A stretch of DNA of 33,610 nucleotides, from assembly GCA_943348815.1 (NCBI GenBank), contig CALQYT010000007.1, positions 1 through 33,610 of the forward strand. Reading direction: 5' to 3'. The translations under genes were made by a program, and so were the position numbers. Origin of the DNA: Candidatus Nomurabacteria bacterium (GTDB lineage: Bacteria > Patescibacteriota > Minisyncoccia > Phycocordibacterales > SBAW01). Under the pieces are notes generated by a model. The model saw only the letters and a program-made list of their open reading frames with translations. It was not told the DNA's origin and did not search any database. Below are positions 20,982 to 29,182 of this stretch, piece after piece. Numbering within the stretch: the first letter of the stretch is position 1; each line of letters begins with the position of its first letter.

Positions 20982-21425
20982 TTAAGCGGCCACAATCACG
21001 ACCCCAAACTCGGCTTTGTGCGATTTGCTCTGGAGCATAATCACGTGCTCGCCCAGGGTTTTTATCGGTTCAGAAATAACAATAGAATCGGTTGGAATTT
21101 CCAAACTAAGCTGCCCCAAAATCGCTTTGGCGATATCCGACTCGTGTACGTTTTTAAACAAGCCGCCTTTCTCGGTTGCGCGGATACTCAACGAGATTTT
21201 TTTGCCACGCAGCGATTGGATTTTGTTATCCAATTGCTCAACCTCTTTTTGACGCGCGGCCTCTACCTCGGCCTTACGGGCTTCAAACTGCTGTATCTTT
21301 TCTTCGGTCGCCGGCTCGGCAAACTTTTGTGGAAAGAGCCGGTTAGTAGCATACCCATCGGCCACGTTCTTAATCTCCCCATGCTGCCCCACTCCCCTCA
21401 CGTCTTTCAGTAGTATTACTTTCAT
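20982..21425 (-). CDS. rplI: Ribosomal protein L9
   Basis: The 147-residue product starts [20 protein letters not shown] and continues with [16 protein letters not shown], the N-terminal RNA-binding domain of L9. A long connecting helix (about 45-75) and the C-terminal domain ([19 protein letters not shown]) follow. The start is the ATG at 21425, two bases before the S41 protease stop on the same strand; an upstream start at 21551 would run into that gene. Co-transcription with a protease gene is not the common rpsF-rpsR-rplI arrangement. Confidence 0.95.
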   Translation of the reverse strand: MKVILLKDVRGVGQHGEIKNVADGYATNRLFPQKFAEPATEEKIQQFEARKAEVEAARQKEVEQLDNKIQSLRGKKISLSIRATEKGGLFKNVHESDIAKAILGQLSLEIPTDSIVISEPIKTLGEHVIMLQSKSHKAEFGVVIVAA

Positions 21426-21426
21426 G

Positions 21427-22674
21427 TTATTGCGTCGCGAGCCAGGCATTAGCCGCTTCTTTTTGCGGGTCGCGGCCGGCTTTAACATCGTCGGCAGTGC
21501 GGTCGGCTTTGATATCAGGAGTGAGACCACCATCCGAAATAGATTTACCATCAGGTGTGAGCCATTTAGCGACCGTCACTTTAAGTTCTGCGCCATCAGG
21601 GAGATCAATCAGCTGCTGCACCGAGCCCTTGCCAAAGGTGCGGGTACCCACCAGCTTGCCAATGCCGTGCGACTGCAGCGCGCCGGCCAAAATTTCGGCG
21701 GCGCTTGCCGAACCCTGGTCGACCAAAATCGCCAACGAGAGTTTTTTGTTCGCAAACACGTTGTAGCCCAGCGAGCGATGCACGACATTAGTTTGTTTGC
21801 CGCCAAAGTCCTCACTCACGACCGACTCGCCCACCGGCAAGAAGTAGCTCGCCATCTGCACAGCGGCATCCAAATAGCCGCCCGGATTGCCGCGCAAGTC
21901 GAGTACCAGTTTGGTCGAGCCCGACTGGAAGTACTGCCGCAGCGCATCGCGGAAGAGGTCGACCGAATTTTCAGAAAAGCTGTACAGTTCTATCACGTAC
22001 GTGCCACCCTGGGTGTACGACTTGAGTATCGGAATCTGGATCGTCTGCCGCACGATTTTAATCGTAAGAGGCTGTGCCGCGCCCGCGCGTTTAACGGTGA
22101 TAGTGACCGGCGTACCCACCGGGCCGCGGATCAGTTTGACGGCTTCGTCGACCGCCATGTGCTCGGCAGCTTTGTCGTCGATGGCCAAAATAATATCTCC
22201 GCTACGGATGTCTGCGGCGGCGGCTGGCGTGCCCTTGAGCGGCGACACAACCGTCAGCGATCCATCGCGCGCGCCAAGCTCCATCCCGACGCCCCCAAAA
22301 CTGCCCGCAATATCTTCGTTAAATTGTTTAGCGTCCGTCGGCGGCAAAAATACCGTGTACGGATCTTTATAGCTGTCGGTCAGGCCCGCAATAATGCCGT
22401 ACAATTTTTCTTTATCAGTCGGGATCGTGTTTGAGGCATGGGTTTGAACAAAATTGTCGTTGAGTAAGTTCCACACCTGCCAGAGCTCGGTAAAGTCAAC
22501 TTTGTCGGGCTGCGCGTCGGGCGTACCAAAGCTAATGCCGGTACCCGGGATGGTAACTTGCGCTGCTGAGGCGATGTTTTGGAGGCGCTCGGAGACACCA
22601 ATGTAAATACCTGCACCAAACGCGACCGAGAGCGCCAACACTACTCCCGCTGCCGCGATGCGTGTTCTGTTCAT
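21427..22674 (-). CDS. C-terminal processing protease (S41 family, PDZ domain)
   Basis: The 415-residue protein has an N-terminal anchor or signal (about 6-28), a PDZ domain ([20 protein letters not shown] to [10 protein letters not shown]) and an S41 core with [14 protein letters not shown]. The catalytic Ser lies in [11 protein letters not shown] and the Lys in [11 protein letters not shown]. Family members cut C-terminal tails of periplasmic or envelope proteins. The start at 22674 gives [15 protein letters not shown]; the frame extends to 22719, but TATACT lies eight bases before 22674. It is the first gene of a unit with rplI and is divergent from corA. Confidence 0.93.
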   Translation of the reverse strand: MNRTRIAAAGVVLALSVAFGAGIYIGVSERLQNIASAAQVTIPGTGISFGTPDAQPDKVDFTELWQVWNLLNDNFVQTHASNTIPTDKEKLYGIIAGLTDSYKDPYTVFLPPTDAKQFNEDIAGSFGGVGMELGARDGSLTVVSPLKGTPAAAADIRSGDIILAIDDKAAEHMAVDEAVKLIRGPVGTPVTITVKRAGAAQPLTIKIVRQTIQIPILKSYTQGGTYVIELYSFSENSVDLFRDALRQYFQSGSTKLVLDLRGNPGGYLDAAVQMASYFLPVGESVVSEDFGGKQTNVVHRSLGYNVFANKKLSLAILVDQGSASAAEILAGALQSHGIGKLVGTRTFGKGSVQQLIDLPDGAELKVTVAKWLTPDGKSISDGGLTPDIKADRTADDVKAGRDPQKEAANAWLATQ

Positions 22675-22682
22675 AGCAAAAC

Positions 22683-22688
22683 AGTATA
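22683..22688 (-). promoter_or_regulatory. -10 box of the S41 protease gene, leaderless spacing
   Basis: On the minus strand TATACT ends eight bases before the ATG at 22674. It lies back to back with the corA box only 26 bases away. Confidence 0.65.
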
Positions 22689-22714
22689 ACACACCGCCGA
22701 ATATATTTTGGTGA

Positions 22715-22720
22715 TACAAT
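22715..22720 (+). promoter_or_regulatory. -10 box of corA, leaderless spacing
   Basis: TACAAT with an upstream TGA (extended -10 form) ends six bases before the ATG at 22727. An earlier ATG at 22723 is out of frame. Confidence 0.65.
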
Positions 22721-22726
22721 TTATGT

Positions 22727-23629
22727 ATGTTAACGCGTCATGCGCAACGCGATTTGGTGTGGGTCGATTTGGCCAATCCTTCCTCCGCGGAGGTCCGCCA
22801 AGTGATGCAAGAATTCCAACTCGACCCAGTGATTGCCGAAGAACTTTTAACTCCGTCGTTCAAACCCAAAGTCGAGCGTCGCGGCGAAACGGTGTTTTTG
22901 ATACTGCACTTCCCCTCCATGCGCACACTCTCAAGCCGCCCCGAGCACGAAATAGACTTTGTCGTGGGCAAACACTTCCTCATTACGACCCGTTACGAGA
23001 GCGTCGACCCGCTGCATATATTTGCAAAGGCGCTCGAAGTTAAAACGGTGTTGGGCCGCCAAGAGGCTACGCACGGCGGGCATTTATTTGTCGAGATGGT
23101 ACGCACCCTCTACCAGGCAGTCGGCAACGAGTGCGACACGCTGCAACAACGTTTGCAAACCATCGAGGAAAACATATTTAAAGGCAACGAACGGCAGATG
23201 GTAATAGAGCTCTCCCAAATGGGTCGTATATTGTTTGACTTCCGCGAGGCACTGTTGCCCCACAAAGACATAATCGATTCGCTCGAGCCGGCAGGTGCGC
23301 GCCTCTTTGGCGCGAGCTTTGGCTATCATGTGCACACGCTCCAGGGCGCGTACATCCGCATTGCCCATACGCTCCAGCATTTGCGCGACTCGCTCCAAGA
23401 AATGCGGGAGACCAACAACTCGCTCTTGACCACCAAACAAAACGATACGATGAAGACGCTGACCGTGCTTGCGTTTTTATTCCTCCCGCTGTCGTTTGTG
23501 GCGTCTCTTTTTGGGATGAGCAATATCCCCCTTGCCTCGACGCCTCCCGGCTTTTGGCAGGCGGCGGGGATGATGCTTGTGCTAGCGCTTAGTTGTTTAG
23601 TATATTTCAAACGCAAAGGTTGGTTGTAA
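22727..23629 (+). CDS. corA: CorA-family divalent-cation transporter
   Basis: The 300-residue protein has the soluble N-terminal domain and long helix of CorA (EIDFVVGKHFLITTRYESVD and HLRDSLQEMRETNNSLLTTK) and two C-terminal spans (about 243-262 and 277-294). The loop after the first span reads FGMSNIP (262-268), whereas Mg-selective CorA proteins have GMN there. Substrate choice may thus differ. The C terminus ends in basic KRKGWL as in the family. The stop is three bases before the cysS ATG, suggesting an operon. Confidence 0.92.
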   Translation: MLTRHAQRDLVWVDLANPSSAEVRQVMQEFQLDPVIAEELLTPSFKPKVERRGETVFLILHFPSMRTLSSRPEHEIDFVVGKHFLITTRYESVDPLHIFAKALEVKTVLGRQEATHGGHLFVEMVRTLYQAVGNECDTLQQRLQTIEENIFKGNERQMVIELSQMGRILFDFREALLPHKDIIDSLEPAGARLFGASFGYHVHTLQGAYIRIAHTLQHLRDSLQEMRETNNSLLTTKQNDTMKTLTVLAFLFLPLSFVASLFGMSNIPLASTPPGFWQAAGMMLVLALSCLVYFKRKGWL

Positions 23630-23631
23630 TC

Positions 23632-25074
23632 ATGTCATTTCTTGAAGCACTATTTGAAGCACTCTCCGCGGGAGGAACCGAGGCTTTGACCTATGTCGCC
23701 GCTCATGCGCTGACCGGGCAAAATCTCTACCTCCACAACACCCTTACCAAAGAGCTCGAGCCTTTTAGACCACTCGGTAAAAAAGTGCTGATGTACAACT
23801 GCGGGCCGACCGTGTATGACTTTGCAACTATTGGCAACCTGCGCTCGTATATTTTTGCTGATACTCTGCGCCGCACACTCGATATATTTGGCTACGAGGT
23901 TAAGCAGGTGATAAATATCACCGACTTTGGACACCTCACGTCTGACGCCGACGAAGGCGAAGACAAAATGACCAAAGGTTTGCGGCGTGAGGGGCTTGAG
24001 CTGACGATGCAAAATATGCACACGCTTGCCGGACGCTACATGGAGGCTTTTTTGCGCGACATCGAAGCGATAGGCGTTAACACCAAAACGATTACCTTCC
24101 CCCGCGCGAGCGACTATATTCCGCAACAAATTGCGTTGATCGAGCGGCTGGAGAAGAAAGGATTCGCCTACCAGACCGAAAGCGGCGTGTATTTTGATAC
24201 GGCGCAGTTCCCCGAGTACGGCAAGCTGGGCAGCATCAACCTGTCCGGCCAACAAGCGGGCATGCGGGTTGAAGCAAGCGGCAAAAAAAATCCGCAGGAC
24301 TTTGTGCTCTGGAAGCCGGACGCAAAACTTGGCTGGGAGTCGCCGTGGGGTATGGGCTTCCCCGGGTGGCATACCGAGTGCGTGGCGATGATCTTTGCAC
24401 TACTTGGCGAACATATCGACATCCACACCGGCGGTATCGATCATATCCCCGTGCACCACAACAACGAGATAGCGCAGGCCGAGGCCGCAGCCGGTGGGCA
24501 GTTTGTGCAGTACTGGATGCATAACGAGTTTATTACCATCGACCAAAACCGCGTTGGCAAATCGCAAGGCAATGCCATTGTTTTGCAAGAAGTTAAAGAC
24601 AAAGGGCTCGACCCGCGTGCGCTGCGCTATTGGTACCTCACCGGTCACTACCGCACGCCAATGAACTTTACCTGGGAGGCGCTCGAGGGCGCAGCAACGG
24701 CGCTTAAACGGTTACAACAGGCCTACACTTCCCTGCCCAAGGGCGAGATTGATCATAAATTTTTAGAAAGCTTTTTTGAGGCGATCGGCAACGACCTTGA
24801 TACTCCTAAAGCACTGGCGCTAATTTGGGAAAATATAAAAGTTCTGAATCAGACAACCCTTGCCGAAGCCGACAAAGTTTTGGGGTTGGGGCTCGCCGAT
24901 CGGAAGGTTAAACCTTCCGATATACCCGTGGAGATTAAAAAACTTGCTGAAGAACGCGAGTCTGCCCGCATGGCCAAAGACTTCGCCCGCTCAGATGAGC
25001 TGCGCAAAAAAATAGAAGAGGCTGGGTATGAGGTTAAAGATACCGACAGCGGTCCTAAACTTTCTAAAAAATAA
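23632..25074 (+). CDS. cysS: Cysteinyl-tRNA synthetase (class I)
   Basis: The 480-residue protein charges tRNA-Cys. Zinc ligands are visible in NCGPTVYDF (Cys57), the WHTEC segment and DHIPVHHNNEIAQ. The HIGH-type motif reads TIGN (66-69), with Thr in place of the first His, and the KMSKS-type motif reads VGKSQGN. An N-terminal extension of about 33 residues precedes the usual start (LHNTLTKELEPF); it is rich in Ala and Leu and not in typical CysRS. No closer ATG is available before Cys57, so the extension appears real. The gene follows corA by two bases. Confidence 0.93.
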   Translation: MSFLEALFEALSAGGTEALTYVAAHALTGQNLYLHNTLTKELEPFRPLGKKVLMYNCGPTVYDFATIGNLRSYIFADTLRRTLDIFGYEVKQVINITDFGHLTSDADEGEDKMTKGLRREGLELTMQNMHTLAGRYMEAFLRDIEAIGVNTKTITFPRASDYIPQQIALIERLEKKGFAYQTESGVYFDTAQFPEYGKLGSINLSGQQAGMRVEASGKKNPQDFVLWKPDAKLGWESPWGMGFPGWHTECVAMIFALLGEHIDIHTGGIDHIPVHHNNEIAQAEAAAGGQFVQYWMHNEFITIDQNRVGKSQGNAIVLQEVKDKGLDPRALRYWYLTGHYRTPMNFTWEALEGAATALKRLQQAYTSLPKGEIDHKFLESFFEAIGNDLDTPKALALIWENIKVLNQTTLAEADKVLGLGLADRKVKPSDIPVEIKKLAEERESARMAKDFARSDELRKKIEEAGYEVKDTDSGPKLSKK

Positions 25075-25099
25075 AAGGCCCCAACAAAGTGTCGGGGCC
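25065..25099 (-). terminator. Terminator between cysS and the 25127-26584 gene
   Basis: GGCCCC (25077-25082) and GGGGCC (25094-25099) form a stem around an 11-base loop. On the minus strand TTTTATTTTTT follows, so it mainly serves the minus-strand gene, though it also lies just after cysS. Confidence 0.8.
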
Positions 25100-25126
25100 C
25101 AAGGTTGACGATCGATCGGAAGTTTT

Positions 25127-26584
25127 TTAGCCTGCGTAGTTTCTGCAGACCATCTGCTTCAGAGCAATGGCATAGAACCGGACCGTCCGAGGTCCGAACG
25201 GTAATTGCCAGACATCCGGCGTCTTAGGACCGGTCGCCGAGCAGATTAACCGAGCAGCTTCAGCTTCAAGAGCTCGACGTTTCCTCTCGTCTTCGAGGGC
25301 CTTGCGAGCTAACTCGCGGGCCCTCTTGTCCATACTCGCATCCCACACTTGGAAGAGGGATACGACGACGCAGACAAACAATCCTCCGCCAAACGTATAG
25401 GCGAACAGCCGGACCCAGTCGTAGAAACCGAGTCTGTCGAACAGTACCAGTGCTGTGGCGATGAAGGCACACACCAACAACGCCGCCGGAGAGATAGCGA
25501 GAGGCAAGCTGACCGATGTCCTCTTAGTCTTGAGCTTGAACACCGATCCGTCGACGTATCGCCAAATCGATTTGACCGGGTAGCGGAACCTACGAATTGA
25601 ATCGAAGTCGATGCCGCGCTTGCCTACCGAGAGAAGCGCCGCCACGATTAAGAGGCGGAGCACCCAAAGCAAAGCTAGGACGAAGTAGAGAATCGGTATC
25701 GCCAGCAACGGCTGGAACGTATAGGCCACGAACCGGCGACGCCGGAACGCACATTGGTCACGTGGCTTACTTGAGAACATCCAATTAACCCAATTCCAGT
25801 CCCAGGGCGGACTGGCAAAGAGCGTTTTTGGAAGCTCGGCCTGGATGTAGCCTGAGCCGAAGAAGTGGATCTTCCGCTCGTCGGAGTAACGGGCATCTGG
25901 CTTTTCTTCCAGAGAGATGCTGATACCTTCGTTCGAAACGACAGTGGTTTTGTAGCGACTGCCGCTCGTCGAAAGATAAAGATTCACAAGATCGTTGGGC
26001 GTGTCAGCCCAGACGATAAGCGCGAACACCCGATGAAGACCTGGCCGATTGAAAGACAGGTGCACCATCGGCGCAGCAAGGTCAATAAGCTGACGCCGCT
26101 CGGTGTACCAAAATCCGCCGACACTAGAACTGTCGTGGCCTTGTATCAGTAGCAGCTGCACCGTCTTGCCTCCCATAGTCTTTTCCTTGACCTTGGCGGC
26201 AAGTGCGGCTGAGATGCACCAGGTGGCGAGAACGCTGGAGTGCTCGATAAAACGCCCGCCATCATAACCTTGCAGAGCCAGTTCGATTCCGCCTTTGGAC
26301 AGCTGATCGAGCTTGTTCTTGTCGGTTTCCACGGCAGACTTGGCACGATAATGACCCTCGCCGCGCCGCTCGTCCGGATGGATTTCGAACCGAAGTTCCA
26401 TGCCTTCTTGAAGCGGAGCTGCGCAGTCATCGGAGTGGATGAACAGGTCATAAATGGTCATTTCGCGCAGCATGGTGGGGATACTCCCGTCCAGCATGCG
26501 CACCGTATGAAGGCCGATAAAAGCATAAGGCTTTGCGGCGTCCTGTATGACCGTAGTCACGATTCCAGTGAATTTTCCTTCCAT
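25127..26584 (-). CDS. Membrane protein with N-terminal cold-shock/OB-like domain
   Basis: Residues 4-85 of this 485-residue protein follow the cold-shock domain pattern: GKFTGIVTTVI, then PYAFIGL, a DLFIHSDD core, LQEGMELRFEI, and a closing GHYRAKSAVE. A beta-rich region of unknown type fills about 95-280. Membrane segments are at about 287-320 and 360-412, probably four spans. A charged helical tail (ASMDKRARELARKALEDERK) closes it, probably cytoplasmic. I do not know a described family with this order. GAGGA lies six bases before the ATG. The gene has its own promoter region and terminator and sits between two core operons. Confidence 0.7.
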   Translation of the reverse strand: MEGKFTGIVTTVIQDAAKPYAFIGLHTVRMLDGSIPTMLREMTIYDLFIHSDDCAAPLQEGMELRFEIHPDERRGEGHYRAKSAVETDKNKLDQLSKGGIELALQGYDGGRFIEHSSVLATWCISAALAAKVKEKTMGGKTVQLLLIQGHDSSSVGGFWYTERRQLIDLAAPMVHLSFNRPGLHRVFALIVWADTPNDLVNLYLSTSGSRYKTTVVSNEGISISLEEKPDARYSDERKIHFFGSGYIQAELPKTLFASPPWDWNWVNWMFSSKPRDQCAFRRRRFVAYTFQPLLAIPILYFVLALLWVLRLLIVAALLSVGKRGIDFDSIRRFRYPVKSIWRYVDGSVFKLKTKRTSVSLPLAISPAALLVCAFIATALVLFDRLGFYDWVRLFAYTFGGGLFVCVVVSLFQVWDASMDKRARELARKALEDERKRRALEAEAARLICSATGPKTPDVWQLPFGPRTVRFYAIALKQMVCRNYAG

Positions 26585-26713
26585 AACGCATCCTCGTTGC
26601 AGTGGATAGCAGGAGTCAGATCTGTGAAGGAACTATCCTTTCCTCCAGAGATCCCAAACACCCCTCAATGGGCATCCAGGAGACTGGAGAAAACTGAGAT
26701 TACATTGGTATAA

Positions 26714-26730
26714 ATAATAACAGTTGTCAA
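26714..26730 (-). promoter_or_regulatory. Possible promoter region of the 25127-26584 gene
   Basis: On the minus strand TTGACAACTGT (26720-26730) is followed at once by TATTAT. TTGACA is too close to TATTAT to be its -35 box. Either TATTAT uses an upstream -35, or another -10 is used and the 11-mer is a binding site. The same 11-mer is the -35 region of the 31810 gene. Confidence 0.35.
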
Positions 26731-26814
26731 TACTTTCTGTCTGGCTGCAATTGGAATTTCTTATCCCCTTTTTGTCCCCTTCATCCCCAGTTTTGCAGGG
26801 TTGCAAGTTAGGGG

Positions 26815-26820
26815 TACTCT
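26815..26820 (+). promoter_or_regulatory. -10 box of dnaB, leaderless spacing
   Basis: TACTCT ends six bases before the ATG at 26827, with no Shine-Dalgarno. Confidence 0.5.
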
Positions 26821-26826
26821 TAACCT

Positions 26827-28200
26827 ATGGCCGGAAAGAAGGATAAAGCGCTGCGGATACCACCGCAGACTTTGGAAACCGAAAAAGCATTTTTGGGTGC
26901 GCTGATGATCCGCCCCGAGGGCATGAGCGAAAGCACGGATGTAATTTCGCAAGACGCATTTTATGCCGAAAAGCACCGCATTATTTATCGCGCGATGTTG
27001 GCGCTGTATCAAAAAAACGAACCAATCGACGTTGAGTCGGTACGCGCAAAATTAAGCGACGAAGGTCATCTCGAGCATATGGGCGGTGTGCAGTACCTGG
27101 CCGAGCTTGCCGCCGAGGTGCCTGCCGCGAGCAACGCGCGCCACTATGCGAGCCAGGTGCAAAAAAAACACATGCTCCGCAGCCTCATTGACGCTGGCGA
27201 GTACGTGGCTGAACTGGGTTATGACGAGGCCGAGGATTTGGAAGAGACGCTTGATCGCGCTGAGAAAAAAATCTACGAAGTAACCTCGACGCCTACTCTC
27301 TCTAAATTTACCCCGCTCGGCGACTCGCTAAAAGACGCCTGGCAGCGACTCGAGCACTTGCACGAACACAAAGACGAGATGCGCGGCGTGCGCACGGGTT
27401 TTAAAGACTTGGACAACATGCTCGCCGGATTGCAAAAATCTGACCTCATAATTTTGGCGGCGCGGCCCTCGATGGGCAAAACCTCGCTCGCACTCGACAT
27501 CGCACGTCAAACGGCGGTGCAACACGGCACGGTGGTCGGGATATTCTCGCTCGAAATGGCGGCGCAGCAACTTATCGACCGCATGGTCGCCGCCGAAGCC
27601 AAGGTCAACTCGTGGAATTTGCGCACCGGGCATATCTCAGACCAAGAGGATTGGGGGCGGATCCGCGATGCCTACGAGCGGCTTGGCCAAGCACCTATAT
27701 ATATAGAAGACTCGCCCGCTAACAACATCCTCAAAATGCGCGCCGTTGCACGACGGCTTAAAAAAGAGCATGGGCTTGGGCTCTTGGTGGTCGACTATCT
27801 CCAGCTGATGGTCCCCACCGGCGCGCGTGGCTCTGATTCGCTGGTGCAGCAAGTGACCGAGATTTCGCGCTCGCTCAAACAGCTTGCCCGCGAGATGGAT
27901 GTGCCTGTGCTGGCACTCTCACAACTAAGCCGTGCGGTTGAGCAGCGCCGCGGCAAGCCACGCTTGAGCGACTTGCGCGACTCGGGCTCTATCGAGCAGG
28001 ATGCCGACGTCGTTATGTTTATCCACCGCGACGACAAGATGAACGAAAACAGCGACCGCCCCAACATTGCCGAAATTATGATCGAAAAACACCGCAACGG
28101 CCCGGTGGGCAAAATCGACCTCTACTTTGATGAAAAGCGCACGACCTTCCAGAGTCTCGAAAAAGCAGATTTGGCCGCCTTTGACGGAGCACCCTTCTAG
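26827..28200 (+). CDS. dnaB: Replicative DNA helicase DnaB
   Basis: DnaB is the hexameric 5'-3' helicase of the replication fork. The 457-residue protein has the N-terminal primase-interaction domain (PPQTLETEKAFLGALMI) and the RecA-like ATPase. That domain shows Walker A ARPSMGKTS, the LEMAAQQLIDRM segment, Walker B LLVVDYLQLM and the arginine-finger region ALSQLSRAVEQR. No intein is present. The stop abuts the recR ATG with no gap, so the two genes are likely one unit. Confidence 0.97.
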   Translation: MAGKKDKALRIPPQTLETEKAFLGALMIRPEGMSESTDVISQDAFYAEKHRIIYRAMLALYQKNEPIDVESVRAKLSDEGHLEHMGGVQYLAELAAEVPAASNARHYASQVQKKHMLRSLIDAGEYVAELGYDEAEDLEETLDRAEKKIYEVTSTPTLSKFTPLGDSLKDAWQRLEHLHEHKDEMRGVRTGFKDLDNMLAGLQKSDLIILAARPSMGKTSLALDIARQTAVQHGTVVGIFSLEMAAQQLIDRMVAAEAKVNSWNLRTGHISDQEDWGRIRDAYERLGQAPIYIEDSPANNILKMRAVARRLKKEHGLGLLVVDYLQLMVPTGARGSDSLVQQVTEISRSLKQLAREMDVPVLALSQLSRAVEQRRGKPRLSDLRDSGSIEQDADVVMFIHRDDKMNENSDRPNIAEIMIEKHRNGPVGKIDLYFDEKRTTFQSLEKADLAAFDGAPF

Positions 28201-28791
28201 ATGTCTCCGATAGATAAACTCACGCAGCTGTTCGAGAAGTTCCCCGGCATTGGACCGCGGCAGGCGCGGCGGTTTGTGCAGTACTTGTTGGTTGCCAACC
28301 CTGCTATTCGGCGCGAGCTTGCCGAACAAATACAGGCGCTTGGGGCCAATACGAGCCAATGCAAAAAATGTTATCGCTGGTTTACGAAAGAAAATAAAGG
28401 GGTCGAGTGCAATATCTGCGCCAACAGCAGCCGCGATAAAAACTTGTTGTTTGTAGTCGAAAAGGATGTTGACATCGACAACGTGGAGCGCAGCGGTTAC
28501 AAAGGGCTCTATTTTGTATTAGGCGGGATAATCCCGCTTGCCGCGGCCGAACCTGCCGAGCACGTGCGCTTGCGCGAACTTTTAAAAAGAGTCGAGACCG
28601 AAAATCCAACCGAAGTAATTTTGGGCCTCTCGGCGACAACCGAGGGCGACCATACGCGCGAACTCTTGCAAGAAAAATTAAAAAATATCGGCGCCAAAAT
28701 TTCCTCCTTGGGCCGCGGTCTTTCTACGGGTTCTGAATTGGAATACGCCGACCCTGACACGATAGGACAGGCACTAGCCAATAGGAGCTAG
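28201..28791 (+). CDS. recR: Recombination protein RecR
   Basis: RecR acts in RecF-pathway gap repair, loading RecA with RecO. The 196-residue protein has an N-terminal helix-hairpin-helix (FPGIGPRQARRFVQYLL), a four-Cys zinc finger (CKKCYRWF to VECNIC) and a TOPRIM domain (LLFVVEKDVDIDN, then FVLGGIIPLA and GLSATTEGDHT). The start lies directly after the dnaB stop, and its stop abuts the convergent rplU stop without a gap. Confidence 0.95.
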   Translation: MSPIDKLTQLFEKFPGIGPRQARRFVQYLLVANPAIRRELAEQIQALGANTSQCKKCYRWFTKENKGVECNICANSSRDKNLLFVVEKDVDIDNVERSGYKGLYFVLGGIIPLAAAEPAEHVRLRELLKRVETENPTEVILGLSATTEGDHTRELLQEKLKNIGAKISSLGRGLSTGSELEYADPDTIGQALANRS

Positions 28792-29145
28792 TTATTTGAA
28801 CCCAGTGATCTTGACCTCCATGAACGGCTGGCGATGGCCGCGCTTTTTAAAATAGTTGCTTTTTGCTTTGTATTTAATAACCACCACTTTGTCGTCGCGA
28901 TCAACTTTGGTTATTTCTGCCGAAACCTTGGCGCCCGAAATAAAGGGCGTGCCAATCGTCGTGTCAGAGCCATTGTCTACCATCAATACCTGGTCAAACA
29001 CGACCTTGTCGCCTACGGACATTGCGGCATAACCCTCTTTGCCAAGGGCGCCTTTGATCTTTTCGATCTTGACCGTGTCCCCTTCGGCAACCATATATTG
29101 CTTGCCGCCGGTCTCTATAATTGCGAATTCTTTAGTGTTTGCCAT
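28792..29145 (-). CDS. rplU: Ribosomal protein L21
   Basis: The 117-residue product starts MANTKEFAIIETGGKQYMVA and ends FKKRGHRQPFMEVKITGF, both standard for L21. I place the start at 29145 rather than 29172, since the longer frame would run through a hairpin and U-run. L21 is usually in operon with L27 (rpmA), but here the two are 8 kb apart. The start codon lies only about three bases after the U-run of a hairpin, an unusual leader. Confidence 0.95.
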   Translation of the reverse strand: MANTKEFAIIETGGKQYMVAEGDTVKIEKIKGALGKEGYAAMSVGDKVVFDQVLMVDNGSDTTIGTPFISGAKVSAEITKVDRDDKVVVIKYKAKSNYFKKRGHRQPFMEVKITGFK

Positions 29146-29148
29146 GGA

Positions 29149-29167
29149 AAAACGAGCCCTGGGCTCG
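29149..29167 (-). terminator. Hairpin with U-run directly before rplU
   Basis: On the minus strand CGAGCC and GGCTCG pair around CAG (29153-29167) and TTTTT follows. It lies 16 bases after the rmuC stop, so it may be the rmuC terminator. The -10 box at 29175-29180 would place the hairpin at the extreme 5' end of rplU mRNA. Confidence 0.7.
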
Positions 29168-29174
29168 CCCACAG

Positions 29175-29180
29175 AATATA
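29175..29180 (-). promoter_or_regulatory. Possible -10 box of rplU
   Basis: On the minus strand TATATT lies 29 bases before the rplU ATG and close to the rmuC stop. The predicted start of transcription is around 29168, at the base of the hairpin. Confidence 0.4.
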
Positions 29181-29182
29181 GC

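Noticed and set aside
21426-21551. N-terminal extension of rplI
   Set aside because: It overlaps the S41 protease coding end; the ATG at 21425 gives the canonical L9 start.
23650-24372. Minus-strand frame of 240 residues inside cysS
   Set aside because: Shadow of a well-conserved synthetase gene; His/Arg-rich, no start signal.
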